Assembly: GCF_006210265.1 (NCBI RefSeq) | Contig: NZ_VCNC01000010.1 | Span: 1 to 39,311, forward strand | Direction of reading: 5' to 3' | DNA length: 39,311 nucleotides | From: Desulfovibrio sp. UCD-KL4C | Lineage (GTDB): Bacteria; Desulfobacterota; Desulfovibrionia; Desulfovibrionales; Desulfovibrionaceae | Shown here: one piece after another, positions 1 through 8,950 of the stretch | Layout: the number at the start of each line of letters is the position of its first letter | Numbering within the stretch: position 1 is the first letter of the stretch | Notes under the pieces: generated by a model | Database searches by the model: none | The model's input: only the letters and a program-made list of their open reading frames with translations | What the model was told of the DNA's origin: nothing | Position numbers and translations under genes: made by a program

Positions 1-387
1 AATGTCAACCGTTTTGTGACCGGTCAGTCAAAAAAAAACTCGGGAAGCGCGGTGGCGTTCAGCCGTTGCCGACCCGAGAAAGAGGTTCTATGTAATTCAC
101 TACAAACAGTCAACAGGTTTTTGAATTATTGTTGATATCGGATGCAGATTAAAAAGACTTAGAGGACATTAAGCTCTGATATAATTAACTTAGTCTTCTA
201 AAAAGTTATCATTATACAATCCCTCTTTCAGCTACTTAGAACACTTATTTTGAAATAGTCACTACTCATACTTGCTTTTGCTAATTTTGATATACATAAT
301 GATTGCACATGAAGCGTAAGCTCATTATTAACTCTTACCATATTAACTATCTAAACTATTCAACCATATCTAAGGCCTTTTTAAATA
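1..387. other. Intergenic region at left edge, no gene seen
   Basis: I see no convincing coding sequence in this AT-rich stretch. It contains a perfect 10-bp palindrome (TGACCGGTCA) at 17-26, a hairpin with an A-run on its left side at 30-78, and otherwise sequence that probably includes the promoter of the FUSC gene at 388. The palindrome could be an operator for a leftward gene outside the window; that is inference. Confidence 0.5.
30..78 (-). terminator. Possible rho-independent terminator, minus strand
   Basis: Read on the minus strand, CTCGGG (78 to 73) pairs with CCCGAG (44 to 39) and is followed by nine T (38 to 30). The inner arm (50-57 with 63-70) pairs fully only on the plus strand, where three pairs are G-U, so the hairpin may instead act as plus-strand RNA. 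No minus-strand gene is seen to its right, which leaves its client unclear. Confidence 0.4.
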
Positions 388-1443
388 ATGTTCACTCCTC
401 AATCACAGTCTCCCCATCTTAAACATGGTATAAAAACCGGTATTGCCGCTGTCATGGCGTATTCCATAGCAAACCTCTTCCATCTTAGTTATGGTTACTG
501 GGCTGCTTTGTCTGCCGTAATTGTAATGCAGATCAATGTAGCTGATTCTATTAGAATGTGTTGGTACAGATTCTCAGGAACAGCTATCGGCGCAGCAATC
601 GGTATTCTCTGCATAGTAATATTCCCTGAAACTCCGGCAATGACGCTATTATCTCTTTTTATTTCGTCAGCTTTCTGTGCATACATGACAAGATATAATG
701 TCCGCTACCGCATGGCCGCTATCACCACGACTATTGTTACACTTGCAAGTTTAGGAGAAGCTCATCGTATCGAGTACGGATTGTTCAGAGTTTTGGAAAT
801 TACCGTCGGAGTTGCGAGTGCATTCTTAGTCAGCGTTCTAATTTGGCCCTTAAGAGCAGCTGAAGCTTTAAAAGAAAGTCTTTGCAGTCAATTTTCCGAA
901 TGCGCAGACCACTATGAAATACTGATGGAAAGCTTCCTAAACATGCAAACCAGCGTCGATTCTGAAATGCTCGACTCTTTTAACAGTAAAATCCTTCTTA
1001 ACCGCGAAACCTATTTGAAGGTTCTACGACATGAAAGGCTCTTATATATAGAAGATACAGATTTGCTTGGTTTAAAAGTATCCACCCTTGAAAAGGGTGC
1101 ATCTCACATGCGGGCAATGCTTCACGCACTTAATAATGTTCAGGGTGAAGGATACGAAATCATAATGAAAGATGAGCTTAGAGCCCTATCCAAAGTTACA
1201 GCCGAATCAATGCGTGCTATCAGTGCAGGAAAAACTCCTGACGAAGAGGCTTTGCAAATAGCATTCGATGCAGCGCAAGAGAGACTGCAGAGTCTGCGTA
1301 ATGAAGGAGTTACAAGACGCTTTTATCTACAGAAGATGGTACAATTCTTTGCCTTTTACCACAGCGCACAGTTCATATGTAAAGATCTACTTCAATATAC
1401 ACGGCAACGTAAAAAAGTAATGGTAGCTCTAAGCGAGAGCTAA
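388..1443 (+). CDS. FUSC-family (aromatic acid exporter-like) inner-membrane protein
   Basis: The 351-residue product has about six hydrophobic segments in its first 155 residues (roughly 15-32, 36-50, 62-80, 84-98, 107-122, 132-153) and then a soluble, charged, helical region to the C-terminus. This layout, with the GYWAALSAVIVMQ-type segment near residue 36 and conserved Gly-rich third helix, is that of the FUSC/ArAE superfamily (YqjA, YgaE-like half-size members), proposed to export aromatic acids or related compounds. The substrate cannot be read from the sequence. The ribosome site is weak (AAGG about 12 nt upstream of ATG). It ends one nucleotide before the stop codon of the convergent SYLF gene. 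Confidence 0.75.
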   Translation: MFTPQSQSPHLKHGIKTGIAAVMAYSIANLFHLSYGYWAALSAVIVMQINVADSIRMCWYRFSGTAIGAAIGILCIVIFPETPAMTLLSLFISSAFCAYMTRYNVRYRMAAITTTIVTLASLGEAHRIEYGLFRVLEITVGVASAFLVSVLIWPLRAAEALKESLCSQFSECADHYEILMESFLNMQTSVDSEMLDSFNSKILLNRETYLKVLRHERLLYIEDTDLLGLKVSTLEKGASHMRAMLHALNNVQGEGYEIIMKDELRALSKVTAESMRAISAGKTPDEEALQIAFDAAQERLQSLRNEGVTRRFYLQKMVQFFAFYHSAQFICKDLLQYTRQRKKVMVALSES

Positions 1444-1444
1444 T

Positions 1445-2149
1445 CTATAACCCGACAAGTGCATTAAGAAGAATATCAGCTTCCGGCTTGTCATGCTCAT
1501 GAGTCATAAGCAGTTCTTTCACGCTGAGAGCTTTGCCATAGTACCCCTTGTTTCTTTCGTTACCGACCATGAGAGCCCCTGTTCGGTATGAAACTCCTGC
1601 AAATGCTCCTGCTTGGTAGACTAGTGGAAAGATATTTCCTTGCACATCAAAACTACCACGATGACTTTGCCCGCTTAGATCACCTATGGCTAGATCAGCC
1701 CCAAGAGATAAATCTAGCTTTCCAGCTATAGCTGATTCCAAGGCGTCGTCATCCATAAGAAAGATCATCACGGTCTTCCCTGCCACTCCTCCTTGAAGCC
1801 CGATATCTACACCTGCCATAGTATAAAAAGCCGGACCATTCCAAAAACCGGTGCGATCTTTTGCACATAGCACCCCTGCTCCACCTTCTGCTCCGATCAT
1901 AAATGCCAGCTTATACACATCAGGAAAAATAAACACAGCTCTTGAAATCTCAAACAAGTAATCAATCGTCGGACCATCCAGTTCAAGTTTCATCTGTCTG
2001 ACTGCGCATGCGGCAGAATCTACAATTATCTGTGAGCTCGTAGTGGAATTACTCACGCATGGACTTCCTGTAATTTTTTTAACAGAATTACATGAGACTA
2101 AAAACATCACGGCCGCAACACAAATAATGATTTTTTTAAGCTTATTCAT
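1445..2149 (-). CDS. SYLF-domain (YSC84-like) lipoprotein
   Basis: The N-terminus has a lysine start, a hydrophobic stretch and a lipobox ending at Cys20 (LVSC), so the protein is probably exported and lipidated. Residues about 50-225 match the SYLF/Ysc84 lipid-binding family: a predicted helix ending in a 'PDVYK' type segment, then Gly-rich 'IGAEGGAGVLCAKD', 'GFWNGPAFYTMAGVDIGLQGG' and a terminal 'GALMVGN' segment. Bacterial members bind lipids, but their physiological role is poorly defined. The gene converges on the FUSC gene with one base between the stops and no terminator, and its start faces the AraC gene at 2294, so 2150-2293 must hold divergent promoters. Confidence 0.8.
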   Translation of the reverse strand: MNKLKKIIICVAAVMFLVSCNSVKKITGSPCVSNSTTSSQIIVDSAACAVRQMKLELDGPTIDYLFEISRAVFIFPDVYKLAFMIGAEGGAGVLCAKDRTGFWNGPAFYTMAGVDIGLQGGVAGKTVMIFLMDDDALESAIAGKLDLSLGADLAIGDLSGQSHRGSFDVQGNIFPLVYQAGAFAGVSYRTGALMVGNERNKGYYGKALSVKELLMTHEHDKPEADILLNALVGL

Positions 2150-2293
2150 GCTCTTAGATTAAACCTATACTAAGTGATTCAGCAACCCGAATATCTACTT
2201 TACTTTAAAGACAATATAGCCTTCACTTACAACAATGTTAAAATGATAAAAAATGTCATGCACTAAAGTCCATGGAAATATTAAGAGATATCC

Positions 2294-3187
2294 ATGTCCA
2301 ACATCTTGAAGCCATACAATGAAAGAATGATGGAAGTTCTATTGTTTATTCAGAGAAATCTGGACCGAGAACTCCCACCGGAAGAATTAGCTGAGCTTGC
2401 ATGCTTTTCGGTTGTACACTTTCACCGTATATTTAAAGGTATGATCGGTGAAAGTTTAAAAGAACATATCCGCCGCTTAAGACTTGAGAAAGCCGCATAT
2501 AAACTTTGCTATGAGAATGACACAATCATTAATATCAGTCTTGACGCTCAGTATGAATCTCCAGAAACGTTCAGTCGGGCATTTAAAAAGATGTTTAAAC
2601 TACCGCCCAGCGATTACAGACTAAAATCACGAGAAGTGGCCGTGCCTCCTGTTAACAGTGGGATTCACTATTCTCCCGACATTTCAACAGGGAAACTTAG
2701 AATAAACGATTCTCCGCTAACCATAAAAGTTGAAATATGCGAACGAGAAGAGACGTCAGTGGCCTTTGTCCGCCATATCGGATCATATTTTGAAGTGGAT
2801 AAGGCTTGGGATAAGCTGTGCGGATGGGCAGGACCAAAAGGACTGTTAAATCATCAGACAGAATTTATGGGACTGTGCTATGATTCTCCTTCAGTAACTC
2901 CTGCAGATAAAATCAGATATGATGCCTGCATGAGCATTCCTGAAAACATTCTGCCGGAAGGCGAAATCGGAATTCAAACCATACCGGCAGGAAAGTACGC
3001 AGTAGGAACTCACTACGGTTCGTACGAAGGACTTGAAGACGCATACAAAGAACTCTACGGCAAATGGCTGCCTACAAGCAAGTATCTGCTTAAAAACAGT
3101 ATTCCATCCTTTGAGAAATATATTAATCATCCTCCAGAAACTTCTCCTGAAAATCTGATAACTGAAATTTATTTAGGCATATTTTAA
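2294..3187 (+). CDS. AraC-family regulator with C-terminal GyrI-like effector domain
   Basis: Residues about 8-108 form an AraC DNA-binding domain with two helix-turn-helices (LAELACFSVVHFHRIFKGM, then ISLDAQYESPETFSRAFKKMF and the PSDYR end). Residues about 140-297 form a GyrI-like (SOUL/BacTR) domain, which in relatives such as Rob or BmrR binds small, often hydrophobic ligands. The N-terminal HTH and C-terminal sensor order is that of Rob/SbmC-type fusions. It lies 28 nt before a stand-alone GyrI-like gene, so the two are probably co-transcribed. The ligand and target genes are unknown; drug or stress response is inference. Confidence 0.85.
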   Translation: MSNILKPYNERMMEVLLFIQRNLDRELPPEELAELACFSVVHFHRIFKGMIGESLKEHIRRLRLEKAAYKLCYENDTIINISLDAQYESPETFSRAFKKMFKLPPSDYRLKSREVAVPPVNSGIHYSPDISTGKLRINDSPLTIKVEICEREETSVAFVRHIGSYFEVDKAWDKLCGWAGPKGLLNHQTEFMGLCYDSPSVTPADKIRYDACMSIPENILPEGEIGIQTIPAGKYAVGTHYGSYEGLEDAYKELYGKWLPTSKYLLKNSIPSFEKYINHPPETSPENLITEIYLGIF

Positions 3188-3215
3188 TATAACACCTAAC
3201 TTAACGGAGCATAAA

Positions 3216-3677
3216 ATGGACGTAAAAATCTGGGCACTTGAACCTATGAAACTGGCATATGTTGAACATGTAGGACCTTATCAGGAAGTAGAAGTTGCAT
3301 GGATGAAGCTTGCCTCATGGGCAGGTGAAAAGGGATTGTTTTCAGAAAGAACAAAATCTTATGGAGTGTACTACGACAACCCATTAGAAGTTTCAGCAGA
3401 GAAACTGCGTTCAGAAGCATGCATCACCTTAGACAAAGAAGTTGAAACAGCAGGTGATGTTAAAATCAGAGACGTAGAAAGCGGAAGATATGCTGTTACT
3501 GCGCATCTTGGATCTTATGATAAACTTGCTGATAGCTGGATGGAACTATGCACCAAATGGCTGCCCGAAAGCGGTGAAGAATGCACAGGCGGACCTTGCT
3601 TTGAGCAGTATCTTAATGATCCTCATGCAACCACCCCGGAACATCTGGTCACTATACTACTTTTGCCTATAAAGTAA
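3216..3677 (+). CDS. Stand-alone GyrI-like small-molecule-binding protein
   Basis: The 153-residue protein is a single GyrI-like domain and is clearly paralogous to the C-terminal half of the preceding AraC regulator: both share a 'V.HVG.Y.EV..AW.KL..WAG.KGL' opening, a central 'KY/RYAV..H.GSY' and the closing 'FE.Y.N.P..T.PE.L'. GyrI/SbmC proteins protect DNA gyrase from toxins or hydrolyse or bind cyclopropanoid-type compounds; which applies here is unknown. The ATG at 3216 follows ACGGAGC at a good distance. It probably forms a two-gene operon with the regulator. Confidence 0.8.
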   Translation: MDVKIWALEPMKLAYVEHVGPYQEVEVAWMKLASWAGEKGLFSERTKSYGVYYDNPLEVSAEKLRSEACITLDKEVETAGDVKIRDVESGRYAVTAHLGSYDKLADSWMELCTKWLPESGEECTGGPCFEQYLNDPHATTPEHLVTILLLPIK

Positions 3678-3685
3678 TATCACTA

Positions 3686-3716
3686 AAAATCCCCCTTCTA
3701 TATGTATAGAAGGGGG
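3686..3716 (-). terminator. Rho-independent terminator of the beta-propeller lipoprotein gene
   Basis: A near-perfect hairpin, CCCCCTTCTATA then TG then TATAGAAGGGGG (3691-3716), is followed on the minus strand by ATTTTTAG. It lies between the convergent GyrI-like gene and the lipoprotein gene and may stop transcription from both sides, though the T-run favours the minus strand. Confidence 0.75.
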
Positions 3717-3749
3717 ACAACTTTATCAGGGATGGTAAACGAGGGTTAA

Positions 3750-4628
3750 TTAAAACGGAGTGATCAACAAAGAGTTCTCCATCATCATAGGAATCCACAA
3801 CTTTTTACTATCTTTATCCATGTAAAAATCAGCAGGGCCGCCAATCTTTTCCGGCAAATCAAGTGTTACGGTTTTACCTGATGCTAAATCAAATTCTTTA
3901 AGAACACCTTTTTTCTCATAAGTAACCCAATCAGAGAAATACACTTTCCCATCATTTACAGCTACACCGTCGAACAATCCACCGACAGTATCTATTTTCT
4001 GGAAATCCAACTTGCCATTCTCAAGCTTACCTTTTCCGACAAAACCATTGGATTTATTGTTGGTGCCGTAGGTCACTACATACAAAGTTTCTGATTGACG
4101 ATCAAAGTAAATGCCGTTAGCTGCGACAAGGTCAACATTTGAGTCTACTTTTCGTAATGACGGGACAGGTTTAAGTGATATTTCGTACACTGCTCCGACA
4201 TCTGTTGACGAAACCAACAAGGTGTTTTCATCAACAACAGTCATATCATTCAAAAGCGATGTTCCCTGGGCAGAGAAATCAAGATCAAAAACCTGTTTTC
4301 CATCAGCTACCGAAAAGCCTTTAACTTTATCGATATCCGCCACATAGAGAATACCGTCATTAACAATCATTCCTTTAGGAGCATTAAGACCGCTTATAAA
4401 CTGAGCGTCCAGCACCTTACCCTTGGTAGACAGACGGGAAATAAACCCGTCGCCATCCTTATCCATCGGCTTAAGTTCCTTACCGACATTGGAAACATAA
4501 AAATAAGAACCGTCAGTGGTAACACTTTCAGGCGATGAGAATCCTTCAACCTTAACGCTCTTTGTTGAACATGCACCGAGCTGCATTGCCATCATAATAC
4601 ATACAAAAATCATTACATATCTTTTCAT
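3750..4628 (-). CDS. Lipoprotein with SMP-30/NHL-like beta-propeller
   Basis: The first 20 residues are a lipoprotein signal (hydrophobic core, lipobox LGAC with Cys20). The rest consists of repeated beta-rich blades of the SMP-30/gluconolactonase or NHL type, for example 'SPESVTTDGSYFYVSNVG', 'APKGMIVNDGILYVADI', 'AANGIYFDRQSETLYVVTYG' and 'GVAVNDGKVYFSDW'. No catalytic assignment can be made, and a binding or scaffold role in the periplasm is possible. A very strong ribosome site (AAGGAGG) precedes the ATG. It follows the AraC gene by 59 nt in the same direction and may be its co-transcribed target. Confidence 0.7.
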   Translation of the reverse strand: MKRYVMIFVCIMMAMQLGACSTKSVKVEGFSSPESVTTDGSYFYVSNVGKELKPMDKDGDGFISRLSTKGKVLDAQFISGLNAPKGMIVNDGILYVADIDKVKGFSVADGKQVFDLDFSAQGTSLLNDMTVVDENTLLVSSTDVGAVYEISLKPVPSLRKVDSNVDLVAANGIYFDRQSETLYVVTYGTNNKSNGFVGKGKLENGKLDFQKIDTVGGLFDGVAVNDGKVYFSDWVTYEKKGVLKEFDLASGKTVTLDLPEKIGGPADFYMDKDSKKLWIPMMMENSLLITPF

Positions 4629-4687
4629 AACTTCCTCCTTGGTTGTTTTGAAGCAAGCTATAGAAAAAGAAGAATACTGACTCTCGT

Positions 4688-5569
4688 TTAAAGTTCAGAT
4701 TTTGATGATTTAAGGCCAGATCGGTATTCGCGTGGGGTTATGCCGTAATTTTTGCGAAAGATACTGCTGAAGTGAGAAAGACTTTCATATCCGGATTCAT
4801 AAGATATTTCAGAGATACTTTTAGCAGAATTACGAATCAGTTGTGCGGACCAAGCAAGCCTGCGATCACGAATCCACCGTGCCGGAGTGGTTCCAAATAT
4901 TTTTTGAAATTCGCGCTTAAACGTTGATAGACTCCGCCCGGAAAGCTCCGCCATATCTTCTAAGCTGATATTTTTATTAAAATACCGTTCCATGATCGAA
5001 GCTAGATCGCTCTTCATTTCATTGCGGCAGGAATGCAAAAAATTAATAAAATCTTTGTTTCCTTTAGACGCACATATATAATGAAGAAGCTCACGCACTT
5101 TAAGACGAAGAAACTGTTCATCACGCGCAAGAGGTGTCCCGAAAAGAGGAGCAATAGAAGACAAATAGATTTCTATCGGTTCATTTACCGCTACTTTAAA
5201 GATAGGAGGTTTTTCCGATTGAACAGGAAAATTTTCAAGATTTAATGAATCAACAAATTCATTAAACATTGAATCATTAAAAAAGAAAAGAATAGTATTA
5301 AACAATCCGCCTTCTTCAGGAACCATTTCAGACATTATATGGCATCCTTTGCGGATAAAAAACGCTTCTCCTTTTCCAAGCTTAATATCGCCGGAAGCAG
5401 AATGGATTAGCTTGCTTCCCTCAAGAATAAAGACCAGCGAATGCTGGGAAACACAAACCTCATGTTTAAAATCAGAACTTCGGCTTCGATATTGGACAAG
5501 AGTAAGCCCATCCAGAAAAATACTCGGGATGTCAGTTGAAGACTTGATATGACGTGGAATAGTAAGCAT
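4688..5569 (-). CDS. AraC-family transcriptional regulator (ExsA-like layout)
   Basis: The N-terminal half (about 30-170) has a cupin-like sensor with 'HSLVFILEGSKLIHSASGD' and 'GEAFFIRKGCHIMSE', similar in layout to ExsA-type regulators. Residues about 190-290 are a complete AraC DNA-binding domain with two HTHs (LEDMAELSGRSLSTFKREFQ; ISEISYESGYESLSHFSSIF) ending in the typical PREYR. The ATG at 5569 has no evident Shine-Dalgarno sequence and sits immediately after the T-tract of the asnS terminator, so the gene is likely expressed at a low level or by read-through. The effector and targets are unknown; the downstream lipoprotein gene is the obvious candidate. Confidence 0.8.
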   Translation of the reverse strand: MLTIPRHIKSSTDIPSIFLDGLTLVQYRSRSSDFKHEVCVSQHSLVFILEGSKLIHSASGDIKLGKGEAFFIRKGCHIMSEMVPEEGGLFNTILFFFNDSMFNEFVDSLNLENFPVQSEKPPIFKVAVNEPIEIYLSSIAPLFGTPLARDEQFLRLKVRELLHYICASKGNKDFINFLHSCRNEMKSDLASIMERYFNKNISLEDMAELSGRSLSTFKREFQKIFGTTPARWIRDRRLAWSAQLIRNSAKSISEISYESGYESLSHFSSIFRKNYGITPREYRSGLKSSKSEL

Positions 5570-5570
5570 A

Positions 5571-5600
5571 AAATCACAAAAGGGCCGCGCATACGGCCCT
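5571..5600 (-). terminator. Rho-independent terminator of asnS
   Basis: On the minus strand, AGGGCCG, loop TATGCG and CGGCCCT are followed by TTTGTGATTT. The structure lies 22 nt past the asnS stop and ends one base before the ATG of the downstream AraC gene, so it covers that gene's ribosome-binding region. Confidence 0.75.
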
Positions 5601-5622
5601 GTTAATATCAGTAAATTAATTT

Positions 5623-7014
5623 TTAGAATTCAAGACTCTTAGGAGTTCTCGGGAAAGGTATTACGTCACGGATATTGGTAACTCCGGTGATCATCATAAG
5701 CATACGCTCAAACCCCATTCCGAATCCGGCATGCGGAGCAGTTCCAAAACGACGGCTGTCCAGATACCACCAGTAATCTTCTGTTTCCATTCCCGTTTCA
5801 GTTATTCTGCGCTCAAGCACATCAAGTCTTTCTTCACGCTGAGAACCACCGATAAGTTCACCGATTCTAGGAACAAGTAAATCCATAGCGGCAACGGTTT
5901 TACCACCATCATTAAGGCGCATATAAAAAGGTTTAATTTCAACAGGGTAATCATAAACAATTACAGGTTTCTTGAAATGCTCTTCAGTAAGATATCTTTC
6001 ATGTTCAGTTTGGAGATCAAGGCCGTATTCAGGTTTATACTCGAATTTTTTAGCTTTTTTGCAATTCTTTAAAAGCTCTATGGCATCAGTGTAAGTTACA
6101 CGCTCAAAAGTATTATCTGTAATATTTTTAAGTGTATCCATCAAAGTTTTATCAACAAACTTAGCAAATAACTCAATATCATCAGCGCATTTATCAAGGA
6201 CATGATTAATTAGATATTTCACCATTTCTTCACTGAGATCCATATTATCTTCAAGATCTGCAAATGCAACCTCAGGTTCAATCATCCAGAATTCAGCGGC
6301 GTGACGTGGGGTGTTTGATTTTTCAGCACGGAAAGTTGGGCCGAAAGTATAAACACTGCCGAGTGAAAGAGCATACATTTCCGCAGAAAGCTGTCCTGAA
6401 ACTGTCAGGTGAGATTCTTTACCGAAGAAATCATTAGCGCCCTGCTCTGCTTTGCCGAGTTTAGCCAGTGAGTCATGATCAAGAGAAGTTACTCTGAACA
6501 TTTCTCCTGCACCTTCACAGTCTGATCCAGTGATGATAGGAGTATGAACATAGAAAAAGCCTTTATCACGGAAAAACTGGTGCACAGCAAAGGAAAGTTC
6601 AGCGCGGATACGGAACATAGCTCCGAATTTATTTGTACGGGGACGAAGATGGGCTATTGTTCTTAAAAATTCGTCAGAATGGCGTTTCTTCTGAAGCGGA
6701 AAAGTTTCAGGGTCCGCAGCACCAATAAGTTCAACGGATTTACCGCGGACTTCCCACTTCTGCCCTTTACCCGGAGACTCAATAAGTTCACCAAGCACGC
6801 TCACAGATGCGCCAGTATATATACGTTCTAGTACTGCTTCAATTTCAGGAGTATGATCAATGATAACCTGAATATTCATGATGCAGGAACCATCGTTTAC
6901 TTCCAGAAATGAAAACCCTTTACTATCACGCTTAGTACGGACCCATCCTTTAATAAGTATATCGGATACGGGGTTTACCGCATTCAAAGCTGCCTTTATG
7001 CATGTTCTTTTCAT
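5623..7014 (-). CDS. asnS: Asparagine--tRNA ligase
   Basis: AsnRS charges tRNA-Asn with asparagine using ATP, in the cytoplasm. The 463-residue length matches bacterial AsnRS (about 466). Residues about 18-105 form the OB-fold anticodon-binding domain ([24 protein letters not shown]). The class II catalytic core follows, with motif 2 ([21 protein letters not shown], about 229-250) and motif 3 ([12 protein letters not shown] near the C-terminus). The long insertion and '[15 protein letters not shown]' fit AsnRS rather than AspRS. The ATG has GGAGA seven bases upstream. A terminator follows the stop. Divergent from ftsY. Confidence 0.95.
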   Translation of the reverse strand: MKRTCIKAALNAVNPVSDILIKGWVRTKRDSKGFSFLEVNDGSCIMNIQVIIDHTPEIEAVLERIYTGASVSVLGELIESPGKGQKWEVRGKSVELIGAADPETFPLQKKRHSDEFLRTIAHLRPRTNKFGAMFRIRAELSFAVHQFFRDKGFFYVHTPIITGSDCEGAGEMFRVTSLDHDSLAKLGKAEQGANDFFGKESHLTVSGQLSAEMYALSLGSVYTFGPTFRAEKSNTPRHAAEFWMIEPEVAFADLEDNMDLSEEMVKYLINHVLDKCADDIELFAKFVDKTLMDTLKNITDNTFERVTYTDAIELLKNCKKAKKFEYKPEYGLDLQTEHERYLTEEHFKKPVIVYDYPVEIKPFYMRLNDGGKTVAAMDLLVPRIGELIGGSQREERLDVLERRITETGMETEDYWWYLDSRRFGTAPHAGFGMGFERMLMMITGVTNIRDVIPFPRTPKSLEF

Positions 7015-7245
7015 AAAAAGTCTCCATTAATTGCGTTTCGCACAGATGTATATGTAAGACGTACAAATTTCAACAAACTTGTGAATCTATATAAATGATG
7101 AATGACAACGGGTAAACCTTCACGAACTGAAAAATCAGCTTATATATTGGTAGCGATAACTTAGGTTACAACCTATAGATAGTTGCGTATCGGCTCCGAC
7201 TGCGTTATCTTCCGTAATTCAAAATAGATTTCAAAGGGGATTTCA

Positions 7246-8859
7246 ATGGGATTTTTTTCTAAAGTAAAAAAACTATGGGTCAGCCCGGAAGATAGAGCCG
7301 CAAAAGCTCTCAAAGAATATTTAGGAGATGAGGAACAACCGAGTCAGGGTATTGCTCCGAAAGCTCCAGAACACCAAGAAGCTCCTGTTCAAAGCAAAAC
7401 CGCTGAACCAGCAAAAATAGTTGAACAAGAACCAATTCCTACGCCGCAATCTAAGCCTGAACCCAAGGTAGAAGCCACATCAACGCCTGAACCAACTTCT
7501 ACTCTGGAATCTGTTTCCACTCCAGTAGTTGAGACCGTTGTGACTCCTGAACCTATCCCTGATCCCAAACCAGCAGTAGAAACTTCAGCTAAGTTAAAAG
7601 ACGGTAAAGCAAGAATAATCGAACCGGTCATGGCTGGAGAAGCTAAGACAGGTACAGACAAACCGCAGTGGCAGCGTGACCTTACCAAAGCTCTGCAACA
7701 GGCAGATCCACGCCTTTCCGTATGGCTCGATCTCATTCTTGACGGCATTGATACTGCCGGAGAAGATCTCTGGGCACGCCTTACTTTCCTGCTGAAAGCT
7801 CTTGAAGCTCCAGCCAAAGAAGCTGAAGATTTCGTCGCCCGCTTCAAAGAATGGCTCGACGACATGGACTATGAACATGTCGAAGAATTCCGCTCTGAAT
7901 TGCAGTATCGTCTGGCACTAGCTCTTGAACTTGAAGATGAAGAAGATGAACGAAGCCGTCTCTTCATTAAACTTTCCGAAGGACTTTCCAAGACAAGAGA
8001 ACAAATAACCAAACGTCTTGATTCTCTTCTTTCTAGTCATACTGCATTTGATGACGAATTCTGGGAAGAATTTGAAGAAATTCTAATCATGGCAGACGTC
8101 GGCTTTGAAGCCACTTCCGAGCTTGTAGACCGCATGAAAACCAGAATACGTAACAGCGGCGAAACAAATCCTGAAAATTTCAAAGACCTTCTACGCGCAG
8201 AACTGGACGAAATTTTCAAAGTACCTAAGCGCATTAAGGCATACAATCCGCCAGAAGTTGTGATGATGATCGGTGTAAACGGTGTCGGTAAAACCACCAC
8301 AATAGCAAAGATCGCTCACCGCGAACAGATGCAGGGCCGCAAGGTTCTAATCGTCGCCGGTGATACTTTCCGCGCCGCAGCAATCGGACAGCTTGAAATA
8401 TGGGCTAAACGCGTGGGCGCAGGATTCTTCGCAAAAGCAGAAGGTTCCGACCCTGCCGCTGTAGCTTATGAAGCAATCGATTACGCAGTTAAAAACGGCT
8501 ACGACCTGATGCTTCTTGATACAGCAGGAAGACTGCACACCAAGACCAACCTGATGGAAGAACTTCATAAAATCAGAAGAGTTTTAGGTAAGAAACATGA
8601 TGAAGCTCCGCATCGCAGTGTCTTGGTTATTGATGCAACAACCGGACAAAACGCCATGTCTCAGACAAAGCTTTTCAACGAAGCAATCGGAGTGGATGAA
8701 TTAATCCTCACCAAGCTTGATGGAACAGCAAAAGGCGGAATAATGATTGCCGTGACCATGCAACACAAGATCCCAATTACCTTCATCGGTTTAGGTGAAA
8801 AAATGGAAGATCTACGCCCCTTCAACGGTGCTGACTTTGCTAAGGCTTTATTGATGTAG
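7246..8859 (+). CDS. ftsY: Signal recognition particle receptor FtsY
   Basis: FtsY is the SRP receptor GTPase that docks ribosome-SRP complexes at the inner membrane. The 537-residue product has a proline- and glutamate-rich acidic N-terminal domain (about 20-150) and a C-terminal NG domain. The GTPase motifs are intact: G1 GVNGVGKTT (343-351), DTFRAAA (373-379), DTAGR (425-429) and TKLDGTAKGG (489-498), then the GLGE closing loop. The length of the acidic region is like E. coli FtsY rather than the short Gram-positive type. AGGGG precedes the ATG by seven bases. The gene stands alone, divergent from asnS and followed by a terminator. Confidence 0.97.
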   Translation: MGFFSKVKKLWVSPEDRAAKALKEYLGDEEQPSQGIAPKAPEHQEAPVQSKTAEPAKIVEQEPIPTPQSKPEPKVEATSTPEPTSTLESVSTPVVETVVTPEPIPDPKPAVETSAKLKDGKARIIEPVMAGEAKTGTDKPQWQRDLTKALQQADPRLSVWLDLILDGIDTAGEDLWARLTFLLKALEAPAKEAEDFVARFKEWLDDMDYEHVEEFRSELQYRLALALELEDEEDERSRLFIKLSEGLSKTREQITKRLDSLLSSHTAFDDEFWEEFEEILIMADVGFEATSELVDRMKTRIRNSGETNPENFKDLLRAELDEIFKVPKRIKAYNPPEVVMMIGVNGVGKTTTIAKIAHREQMQGRKVLIVAGDTFRAAAIGQLEIWAKRVGAGFFAKAEGSDPAAVAYEAIDYAVKNGYDLMLLDTAGRLHTKTNLMEELHKIRRVLGKKHDEAPHRSVLVIDATTGQNAMSQTKLFNEAIGVDELILTKLDGTAKGGIMIAVTMQHKIPITFIGLGEKMEDLRPFNGADFAKALLM

Positions 8860-8886
8860 AAATTTGAATCCTTACAAAATATAAAA

Positions 8887-8926
8887 AATCCCCCTTGAAG
8901 CACACCACTCCAAGGGGGATTTCTCT
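8887..8926. terminator. Bidirectional rho-independent terminator between ftsY and the pseudouridine synthase gene
   Basis: AAATCCCCCTTG (8886-8897) pairs with CAAGGGGGATTT (8911-8922) around a 13-nt loop. A-rich sequence flanks the left side and T-rich sequence (TCTCTTT) the right, so it can end transcription of both convergent genes. Confidence 0.8.
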
Positions 8927-8950
8927 TTCATAATTAATAATAAACTAAAC

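Noticed and set aside
7389-7865. 158-codon minus-strand frame
   Set aside because: Shadow of the proline/glutamate-rich N-terminal part of ftsY.
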